Source of the DNA: Acidobacteriota bacterium
Lineage (GTDB): Bacteria > Acidobacteriota > Terriglobia > Terriglobales > Acidobacteriaceae
Direction: 5' to 3'
Assembly (NCBI GenBank): GCA_021802085.1
Contig: JAKAAZ010000210.1
Coordinates: 1 to 6,165 of the forward strand
Length of the DNA: 6,165 nucleotides
Shown here piece by piece: positions 1 to 6,031 of the stretch. The stretch's first letter is position 1. Each line of letters starts with the position of its first letter. A model generated the notes under the pieces. The model made no database searches. It saw only the letters and a list, made by a program, of their open reading frames with translations, and was not told the origin of the DNA. The position numbers and the translations under genes are program-made.

Positions 1-1
1 G

Positions 2-2146
2 CCGGGAGCCGAATTGCCCCATAGCGCGACCGACATGGCGCCTATCAATAACAATCTGGACCTATCCTATCCAGCCGGAGTGGGAGCGCCGTACTACTAC
101 CCAAATCGGACCATGGTTGGTTTTTCCAGTGGTGCGGGTACCGGTCCTATCGTGATGCCAGTGGTCGGAAACTGGACAGTGCCGCCGGAGCGTAGTTTTT
201 CCGTCTACGACAAGGCGCGCGAAAAATCCTCGCCTGGGTACTATTCCGTCTATCTGGACGACTTCAAAACGAAAGTGGAAATGACCGCGACCACATGGAC
301 TGGAATTTATCGGTTCACGTTCCCCAAGACCGAAAAGGCGCACGTCCTGCTCGACCTGGGCCGTATCGGCGGGGATATTGAGGTCGTAGGCGACCATACT
401 GTACGTGGCCAAGCCCAACTATCCGCGAGGCGGCAGCGTGGAGCGGGCGCGAACGATGCATACTTCGTTGCGGAGTTCTCGCGACCGTTCAAGCTATTTG
501 GCACATTCAAGCAACTCCCTCCGCCCCCGGGACAAACGCGAGGGTCATTCTTGGGTGATAAGGATGTTGAACCCGACGCGCGGACCATATCGGGGCACTA
601 TGCCGGGGCCTACGTGCAATTCGCCACTGCGGATGGCGAACAGATCCTGGTGAAGATCGCGCACGGGCGAAGCTACGCCGATGCCGAAGCAAGGTTGCAG
701 TCGGAAGATCAGGGCTGGAACTTCGATGGTATAAGGCGGCAGGCAGAGGACGCATGGGCCAATAAGCTCGACCTGATCGAAGTGAAAGGTGGGACCGAAA
801 AAGAAAAGATGCTCTTCTACTCTTGCCTGTATCACTCCTTTGCCAGCCCTCGCCTGATTGCTCGGAAAGGAGAGCAGTTTACTGGGCTGGATGGCAAGGT
901 CAGGACGGCAGAGTATGACTTTTATGGTCCGGTGCCGTTCTGGGATACTGGGCGCAATCAAATCGTTCTTCTCACCCTGTTGGAACCTGACGTCAAGGTG
1001 GACATTCTGCGTTCGCAACTGGATATGGCTCGCGAGTCAGGGTACATGGGCACCTCGTTCCATGGTGACAATGCCGTTTTTATGTATCTGGGCGACTGGG
1101 AGCGCGGGCTTGATTTTGACAGAGCTGCGGTCTACGAATATCTGCGGAAGAACGCGATGGACGTAAACGGTCCGAGAAATTATCTGGCGGAATACATGAA
1201 GCAAGGCTGGATTTCAGATGTCATCCCCGACGGCAATCCCGATCCTCCCTATGCTGGCGGAAAAGCAGGTGTTGCGACGACGCTGGAATATAGTTGGGAC
1301 GACCATGCGATGGCGCTCTATGCCAAGAAACTTGGCAAGGAAGACGACTACAAAATGTTTCTGGCGAGAGCGCACAACTACCAAAACGTATTCGATCCCT
1401 CGGTTGGTTTTATGCGCGGCAAAATGGCGGACGGCCAATGGATTTCGCCATTCGATCCAGGAGAGCCGTACTACAACTTCATGATGAAGGAAGCCTCGGG
1501 GTGGTCCACGCTTTGGCTCGTTCCTCAGGATGTCCAGGGCCTGATCAACCTGCTGGGTGGCCGCCAGAAATTCACCGCGAAGCTCGATGAGTTTTTCAGT
1601 ACTCCTTACGATCCGAAAGGTATCTGCCGCGACTGCACCGGAATGATCGGGCAGTATGTGCAGGGGAACCAGCCGGATCAGCAAGCCGCGTATTACTACG
1701 ACTGGGCCGGACAGCCCTGGAAAACGCAGGCGTTGACGCGGAAGATTCTAAGTCTGATGTATGGCAGCGACAAATATGGCCTGGCATTCCCGGGAATGGA
1801 TGATCAGGGCTCAACCTCCTCCTGGTATGTGATGAGTGCGATGGGCTTTTATCCTGTCGATCCATCGAGTCCGGACTATATTCTGGGCAGCCCAATCTTC
1901 GATGAGGCGACGATCCATATGGGCAAGGGCAAAACGCTGGAGATCATCGCACGCCACAACTCGGCGAAGAACATGTATATCCAGTCGGCTACACTGAACG
2001 GCAAGCCGTGGAACAAACCGTGGTTCAGTCAATCCGATATTGCGAATGGAGGAGTCCTGACGCTCACCATGGGGCCATTGCCCAACAAGGAATGGGGTAG
2101 CGCTCCCAATGCCGCTCCGCCATCCATGTCGGAGTCGGCCCGGTAA
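2..2146 (+). CDS. GH92-family glycosidase (alpha-mannosidase family), 5'-truncated by the window edge
   Basis: This is a glycoside hydrolase family 92 enzyme; the family comprises inverting, Ca2+-dependent exo-alpha-mannosidases, usually periplasmic. The frame is open to the first base, so the TTG at 14 is not the true start. The first residues, P-G-A, match the family's early P-G-A-x-x-P-F-G motif, so only the leader and a few dozen residues should be missing. Numbering from the TTG: the N-terminal beta-sandwich spans about 1-240 (SGAGTGP and PGYYSV blocks) and the (alpha/alpha)6 catalytic domain about 255-690. Landmarks are W310-D311-T312-G313-R314, TLEYSWDDHA, NVFDPSVGFMRG, WLVPQDVQGL, AGQPWKTQ, D596-D597-Q-G and SSWYVMSAMGFYPV. 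The general-acid motif G-N-E-P reads G551-N552-Q553-P554, so the catalytic Glu is Gln. The W-Q-Y-T motif is also altered, to W-S-T-L. This suggests a divergent subfamily with an activated leaving group or a different acid. Family membership is near certain; specificity is not. Confidence 0.95.
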   Translation, partial: PGAELPHSATDMAPINNNLDLSYPAGVGAPYYYPNRTMVGFSSGAGTGPIVMPVVGNWTVPPERSFSVYDKAREKSSPGYYSVYLDDFKTKVEMTATTWTGIYRFTFPKTEKAHVLLDLGRIGGDIEVVGDHTVRGQAQLSARRQRGAGANDAYFVAEFSRPFKLFGTFKQLPPPPGQTRGSFLGDKDVEPDARTISGHYAGAYVQFATADGEQILVKIAHGRSYADAEARLQSEDQGWNFDGIRRQAEDAWANKLDLIEVKGGTEKEKMLFYSCLYHSFASPRLIARKGEQFTGLDGKVRTAEYDFYGPVPFWDTGRNQIVLLTLLEPDVKVDILRSQLDMARESGYMGTSFHGDNAVFMYLGDWERGLDFDRAAVYEYLRKNAMDVNGPRNYLAEYMKQGWISDVIPDGNPDPPYAGGKAGVATTLEYSWDDHAMALYAKKLGKEDDYKMFLARAHNYQNVFDPSVGFMRGKMADGQWISPFDPGEPYYNFMMKEASGWSTLWLVPQDVQGLINLLGGRQKFTAKLDEFFSTPYDPKGICRDCTGMIGQYVQGNQPDQQAAYYYDWAGQPWKTQALTRKILSLMYGSDKYGLAFPGMDDQGSTSSWYVMSAMGFYPVDPSSPDYILGSPIFDEATIHMGKGKTLEIIARHNSAKNMYIQSATLNGKPWNKPWFSQSDIANGGVLTLTMGPLPNKEWGSAPNAAPPSMSESAR

Positions 2147-2161
2147 GATCCAAGCCAGTTT

Positions 2162-2315
2162 TGGCTCTGTTGACATCCTCTGCGCAAATAAGCGCTGTCG
2201 TCCTGAGCGAAACGAAGTGGAGCGAAGGATATTGTGGCTTTCGGACAGCCGCGAGGTCCTTCGCCTGCGGCTCAGGATGACAAACGATTCGCAGCAGAGA
2301 ATGTCAACTGAACCA
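2162..2315. repeat. MITE-like palindromic element with terminal inverted repeats and 7-bp flanking direct repeats
   Basis: A symmetrical element of about 154 bp starts 16 bases after the GH92 stop. The outer inverted repeats are 2162-2183 and 2294-2315 (19 of 22 positions match; core GTTGACAT/ATGTCAAC). They are flanked exactly by CCAGTTT at 2155-2161 and 2316-2322, as expected for a target-site duplication. Inside are further nested arms: 2197-2208 with 2270-2281 (GTCGTCCTGAGC against GCTCAGGATGAC, one wobble), 2222-2229 with 2257-2264 (GCGAAGGA, perfect), and 2234-2239 with 2247-2252. The whole can fold into one long interrupted hairpin. It encodes no protein I can defend. The CCTGAGC...GCGAAGGA arms resemble dispersed intergenic palindromes I remember from Acidobacteria (from memory). 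As RNA it could also act as a terminator or stabilise the GH92 transcript. Confidence 0.55.
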
Positions 2316-2466
2316 CCAGTTTTCATATCGCAATAGGGCCGAAGGACGATCTTGCTCATCGCGATGGGAAACGCCCGTTATCATAGGCAACAAGCGCATC
2401 CGTCTCATGCCGAAGTTGGGCTAACCATCGCGCGCAAATCGCCGTCCTAATCTCACAGGCGAATAT

Positions 2467-3765
2467 TTGGAGGAATCTCTGCCGCAAGCGCGCGAATCTC
2501 AAATTCATTCCACACGGATTCCACCACCGTGGCTAGTCGGCATGGCCATATTTCCCTTCGGTCTGGTGGTCGGGTTCACGATCACCGCACTGCCTTTTCT
2601 GCTGACCAATTTAGGCGTCCCGCTGTATAGAGTCGCCACCACCAGCGCGATTGTGATGTCGCCAACCTTCTGGGGATTTCTATTGCAGCCGGTGATGGAT
2701 ACGGGACTGACGCGTCGCGCCTACTGCTGGATTACCGCGGCCATTGCTGCGATTTGTCTGGCGGCAGCGCTCCTCCTGCTTTCGCCTGCTCATCTGGGAC
2801 CAACAACCGCATTGCTGTTGGTGGCGGAGTTGTCCATGGTGTTATTTGGCGGCGCGGTCAGCGGCTGGACTGCGGAATTTACACCGGATTCATTGCGCGG
2901 CTCGGTGAGCGGATGGACCAATGTTGCGAACCTCGGCGGCGGTGCGCTCGGCTCATTGGCCGTTATGTCTCTGGCGCCGCACATCTCTCTATATTGGATT
3001 GGATTGGGCCTGGCTGGATGCATTGGGCTCGGGACCTTGCCAACTATGCTGCTCCCGGAACCCAGGAAATCCTCATTCCGCTTTCGCCAGATCTTTACCG
3101 ACGCGGTGAAAGCTACATGGCGAGCCTCCAAGACAAAGGAGTGCATGACCGGGTTTGCGCTCTTCCTTGCCCCGGCCAGTGCTGTAGCCGCCATTAACCT
3201 GTTTTCGGGAATGGGCAGGGACTTCCATACCAGCGAACATACGGTCATTTGGATCACAGGCGCAGGTTGCGCCGTCAGCACGTCCCTGGGAGCACTTTTG
3301 GGCGGCTATGCCGCAAACAGGATTTCACGCGGATTCCTGTATCTCTCCGCCGGCATAGGGGCCGGCTTGATTGCGCTCACGCTGGCATTCTCTCCCCACA
3401 CATCCGTATCGTTCATTTGGGGGGCGCTGCTATACAACGGCATCGCGGGCGTTGCCTATGCTGCATTCAACGCACTGGGCTATCAACTGGTAGGGCAGAA
3501 GAGCGCGGTTGCCAGCACGCAACTCGGACTGTTTGCGGCGGCCACCAATGCGGCCATCGTCTATATGACCTGGGCAGACGGGCAGGGCTACAAGCACTTC
3601 GGGCTGCGAGGGCTTTTGTTGACGGATAGCTTTGCCAGCATCATCTCAGCGTCCCTTTTGCTGCTGCTCCTGTGGAAGCAACTGAAGAAAAAACCGATCG
3701 ATGCAACGGAACTGCCTGATATGCCTGTCGCCGCTGACCATTGGCCATTGGAGTCGGAGGCGTAG
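2467..3765 (+). CDS. 12-helix major facilitator superfamily (MFS) transporter
   Basis: This is an inner-membrane secondary transporter, probably importing sugar or glycan fragments released by the neighbouring hydrolases; the substrate is inferred from context only. The protein is about 430 residues with twelve hydrophobic segments at roughly 24-46, 57-76, 84-105, 114-136, 152-170, 174-195, 226-247, 260-284, 289-309, 314-339, 347-369 and 380-402. A basic central loop (about 198-225) splits two six-helix halves, the standard MFS layout. The segment A-E-F-T-P-D-S-L-R-G-S-V-S-G-W after helix 4 resembles the A-x-D-x-x-R-G-x-x-S-G region of AmpG-like and related carriers. There is no ATG near the 5' end. 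The frame opens with TTG at 2467, but GGAGG at 2469-2473 overlaps that codon and sits 5 bases before an in-frame CTG at 2479, the more likely start; ATG 2542 would begin just inside helix 1. It lies 320 bases downstream of the GH92 gene on the same strand, with the palindromic element between. Confidence 0.87.
   Translation: MEESLPQARESQIHSTRIPPPWLVGMAIFPFGLVVGFTITALPFLLTNLGVPLYRVATTSAIVMSPTFWGFLLQPVMDTGLTRRAYCWITAAIAAICLAAALLLLSPAHLGPTTALLLVAELSMVLFGGAVSGWTAEFTPDSLRGSVSGWTNVANLGGGALGSLAVMSLAPHISLYWIGLGLAGCIGLGTLPTMLLPEPRKSSFRFRQIFTDAVKATWRASKTKECMTGFALFLAPASAVAAINLFSGMGRDFHTSEHTVIWITGAGCAVSTSLGALLGGYAANRISRGFLYLSAGIGAGLIALTLAFSPHTSVSFIWGALLYNGIAGVAYAAFNALGYQLVGQKSAVASTQLGLFAAATNAAIVYMTWADGQGYKHFGLRGLLLTDSFASIISASLLLLLLWKQLKKKPIDATELPDMPVAADHWPLESEA
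2469..2473 (+). promoter_or_regulatory. Shine-Dalgarno GGAGG for the MFS gene, pointing to a CTG start
   Basis: A perfect GGAGG lies 5 bases upstream of the in-frame CTG at 2479-2481. The TTG at 2467 runs into this site (TTGGAGG) and so could not be served by it, and no comparable purine run precedes the TTG. The next in-frame ATG, at 2542, lacks a good site. Confidence 0.4.
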
Positions 3766-4355
3766 GACCATCGCGACTAGGTCGCTGCGTGCAGAAGGAA
3801 TTGGCAGACGCACCAGACTTTAGGAACCGATTTCTGTCATCTTGCAGGTTGTCGCAGGATTTCGCATTATTGCGGGCACGACCGAAGCGGCTGCGGCTGG
3901 CCGCATTGGAAGAGCGCATCGCCCTATGGAAGGAGGCCTTGCGGCTGCTGCCAGTCGCTACATGAGAGAAGGCTGCGGCACGCGTATCGACGGATTTTCC
4001 TGAGCCAGTTTTGATCGACCCAGGCACAACTGTGTCGCAAGTTGGTTCGCGGAGCTACTTGCCATTCTTGCTGCGGAGGTAGCCGCGAGTTATGACCGGT
4101 CTGCGAAGCCAGATCGTCGATGGAAAGCCTCCTCCACGGCCAAACGACCATTGTGTTTGCCTGTCCGCTACCTTGCCGACGGATTAGGGACCGACACACC
4201 ATCCAGCGCTCCTCGACGTTGCCATTCATGTTCTCAACGCCACATTGGAAGGTGCATTTCATCATTGACGCCGATGCTTTCGGCCGCCCATAGACCTAAC
4301 TTCAGCCTCCTGCCGCTGCTGGGCCATCCCCCAAACTTCGCATGCTCCTCATCAG
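3766..4355. other. 590-bp gene-poor stretch between convergent MFS and sulfatase genes
   Basis: I find no gene I can support here. Several open frames exist on both strands (for example 3924-4265 minus, and a plus-strand frame open from about 4004 to 4438). They lack ribosome-binding sites and recognisable motifs, and the second runs into the sulfatase coding region. A small perfect hairpin, GCGAC-TAG-GTCGC, lies at 3773-3785 just past the MFS stop, but without a T-run it is a poor intrinsic terminator. No clear terminator follows the sulfatase stop either. The stretch holds the tRNA-Leu-like fragment listed separately and may be decayed mobile or coding DNA. Confidence 0.5.
3797..3825 (+). 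pseudogene. Fragment resembling the D-loop to anticodon-loop part of a tRNA-Leu
   Basis: These 29 bases closely match the bacterial tRNA-Leu consensus from the D-loop (GGAATTGGCAGACGC) through the 5' anticodon stem (ACCAGACTT) to TAGGA, with one extra T in the anticodon loop. It would correspond to a Leu (UAG) species. The acceptor stem, the 5' D-stem, the 3' anticodon stem and the T-arm are not present or do not pair, so this is not a functional tRNA. It could be a remnant left by an element that integrated into a tRNA gene, a decayed tRNA, or a coincidence. The consensus comparison is from memory. Confidence 0.35.
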
Positions 4356-5852
4356 TTAGCGGCGGTCTTCGGGCTCCCAGGATCCGGGGGAGAGAGGCGC
4401 GCCGAACGGCCTTGGCGAAGCGCCTGGCGGTGTGCTGATATCGCCCTTCGTCTGTTTCAACTGCGCATAAGCTTCGACAACTTGGGGATGAAAAGACGGC
4501 ATCTGCGCTTCGAGGTCTTGCAAAAGTTTCGCTACAATCTCCGGATGGAGCTTGGCAACATCATAGCTTTCGGCGGGATCCTGCACGATATTATAGAGTT
4601 CAGGATGCTGCAGCCATGCGCTTCCTCTTGCGCCAGTAGTCCGATCATTGAGATAGATCTCCCCTTTAATTCCCTGCGCAACACGCAATTTCCATTCCTG
4701 GTCTCGAATACAATGCACATCGAGTCCGTGATTCCCCATAGGACTGAAATAGAGAAGCGGCTTACGTTCAAGTGTCTTCTCACAGCCGCCGAATACCTGC
4801 GAAAAATCGACGCCATCCAGAGGCTTAGGCGGAAGCGGCAGGCTGCACAGGGCGGATAAGGTCGGCAGGATATCGAGATGGGAGCACCAGGTATCCACCA
4901 CTTTTCCGGGACTTAGGGTTCCTGGCCATTCCGCGACAAACGGCACACGGAAACCGCCTTCAAACGTGGATGCCTTCCGCCCTCGCAATAGTCCCGGGCT
5001 GCCTTGATACCAGGGACCGTGGTCGCTTGTAAAACAGATCAGAGTGTCGGAGCTAAGGCCCTTACGCTCGACCGCGCGCAAAATCTCGCCAACGCCCCAA
5101 TCGATCTCCGCAATCGCATCGCCAGAATTCCCGAACCCGGTTTTGTCGCGAAAGCGCGACGAAGCTCGCGCCGGATCGTGAGGATAAGAAAACGCAAAAT
5201 ACATGAAAAATGGGCTGCCGTCGCTCTGCTCGATGTACTTTACTGCCTCTTCCGTATAACGCGGCGTCAACACTTCACGATCCGTGTCCTCCTCGAGTAT
5301 TGTCTTGTCGCGGATGAGCGGAAGTGGCTTCATGTCGACGCTGTATGGAACGCCATAGTAGGAATCGAAGCCCCGGCTTGTCGGCAGATATTCCGGCGCA
5401 TCTCCCAGATGCCACTTGCCAATAGCCTTTGTCTTGTAGCCGCGGGCATGAAAGAGATTGGAAAGTAACGTTTCATCGAGAGAGGTTCCGGTTGGCGAAT
5501 GTGGACCGAATGCTCCGGTCGTGTTGCAGCGCAGCCCGTAGCGCCCGGTAAGCAGGGCGGCACGCGAGGCGGAGCAGATCGGATGGGCCGAGTTGTACCT
5601 GGTAAAGCGCAGGCCATCCGCCGCCATCGCATCGATATGAGGGGTTGGTAGCTTCGAACCGTAGCAGCCAAGATCCCCGTAGCCCAAATCGTCACAAATC
5701 ATGAGAATCACGTTGGGGGAACGTTCTGGCCGGCGCCATACCGAGTTGCAGGCCTGAGTGCTGCTGGCCACAGATGGTAAGGCGGAAGTTACGGCTGGCG
5801 CCGCAAATGAGGCGGTGAGATATTTAACAAAATTTCTTCTGTCAAATGGCAT
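4356..5852 (-). CDS. Tat-exported type I (formylglycine-dependent) sulfatase
   Basis: This enzyme hydrolyses sulfate esters, most likely on a carbohydrate in the periplasm. At 498 residues it has the usual arylsulfatase-family length. It begins with a twin-arginine signal (D-R-R-N-F-V-K, residues 4-10, then a weak hydrophobic stretch to about 30). Active-site landmarks are metal ligands D54-D55 (C-D-D-L-G-Y-G-D), the signature C93-S-A-S-R with A-A-L-L-T-G-R-Y where C93 should become formylglycine, G-K146-W-H148-L-G, P-H225-D, S-D277-H278-G-P and G-R-K293. The +2 residue of the signature is Ala rather than Pro, which bears on whether FGE or the radical-SAM anSME matures it. The C-terminal roughly 25 residues are rich in Pro, Ser and Gly and look like a disordered tail. 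Start ATG 5850-5852 has GGGAG nine bases upstream. It lies downstream of receptor remnants on the same strand and converges with the MFS gene. The family is certain; the sulfated substrate is unknown. Confidence 0.95.
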   Translation of the reverse strand: MPFDRRNFVKYLTASFAAPAVTSALPSVASSTQACNSVWRRPERSPNVILMICDDLGYGDLGCYGSKLPTPHIDAMAADGLRFTRYNSAHPICSASRAALLTGRYGLRCNTTGAFGPHSPTGTSLDETLLSNLFHARGYKTKAIGKWHLGDAPEYLPTSRGFDSYYGVPYSVDMKPLPLIRDKTILEEDTDREVLTPRYTEEAVKYIEQSDGSPFFMYFAFSYPHDPARASSRFRDKTGFGNSGDAIAEIDWGVGEILRAVERKGLSSDTLICFTSDHGPWYQGSPGLLRGRKASTFEGGFRVPFVAEWPGTLSPGKVVDTWCSHLDILPTLSALCSLPLPPKPLDGVDFSQVFGGCEKTLERKPLLYFSPMGNHGLDVHCIRDQEWKLRVAQGIKGEIYLNDRTTGARGSAWLQHPELYNIVQDPAESYDVAKLHPEIVAKLLQDLEAQMPSFHPQVVEAYAQLKQTKGDISTPPGASPRPFGAPLSPGSWEPEDRR

Positions 5853-5861
5853 GGTAGTCTA

Positions 5862-5866
5862 CTCCC
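5862..5866 (-). promoter_or_regulatory. Shine-Dalgarno site of the sulfatase gene
   Basis: On the minus strand GGGAG, within AGAGGGAGTAG, lies nine bases before the ATG at 5852. This supports that start, which also places the twin-arginine motif correctly at residues 5-6. Confidence 0.6.
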
Positions 5867-5875
5867 TCTTCTTGA

Positions 5876-5991
5876 TTAAAAGGCGATGCGAACGGACAGT
5901 TGCGCCTGCCGTCGAGCACGCGTGAGATACCACCGTGCGAGCTATGTCCAACCTTGGCCCCCAGTTCGGCGAATTGAGGATAACCTTGATC
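5876..5991 (-). pseudogene. Frameshifted C-terminal remnant of a TonB-dependent receptor
   Basis: Read on the minus strand from 5991, one frame gives D-Q-G-Y-P-Q-F-A-E-L-G-A-K-V-G, then S-S-H-G-G-I-S-R-V-L-D ending at 5911. A second frame then gives R-R-Q-A-Q-L-S-V-R-I-A-F and a TAA at 5876-5878. Spliced together, this copies the pattern of the intact receptor tail just upstream (P-Q-F, G-x-x-V-G, S-x-G, R-x-x-Q-L-x-x-R-I-x-F-stop) at nearly the same spacing. A small deletion near 5910-5914 would explain the frame change. No long open frame or start precedes it, so it is at most a dead 3' end. Its stop is only 23 bases from the sulfatase ATG, suggesting an ancestral receptor-sulfatase operon. 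The homology is judged by eye over about 35 residues. Confidence 0.5.
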
Positions 5992-6031
5992 GTCAGTCGA
6001 ATGATGACGACATTTTAAAACTCTCTCAATC

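Noticed and set aside
14..16. TTG at 14 as the start of the GH92 protein
   Set aside because: The frame is open upstream to the window edge and the preceding codons encode the family motif P-G-A, so the real start lies outside the window.
3773..3785. Perfect small hairpin GCGAC-TAG-GTCGC as MFS terminator
   Set aside because: The 5-bp stem with a 3-base loop has no following T-run, so it is too weak to call an intrinsic terminator.
3741..3965. Plus-strand frame overlapping the MFS 3' end, with a charged helical-looking C-terminus
   Set aside because: It starts inside the MFS coding region in another frame, spans the tRNA-like fragment and has no supporting start signal. The helix-like look alone is not enough.
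4004..4013. The 10-mer GCCAGTTTTG shared with 2154-2163, as a possible second insertion target or repeat
   Set aside because: A 10-base match is expected by chance several times in a window this size, and no inverted repeats flank this copy.
3924..4265. Minus-strand open frame of 113 codons in the convergent intergenic stretch
   Set aside because: No ribosome-binding site precedes its ATG, the composition is unusual (many Trp, Cys, Arg, Gln), and I recognise no domain. It may be decayed DNA.
5876..6018. LacI-type helix-turn-helix resemblance (I-S-R-V-L-D-G) in the region upstream of the sulfatase
   Set aside because: The short match is better explained by the receptor C-terminal pattern, which continues after a frameshift to the typical final Phe and stop. 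No HTH context precedes it.
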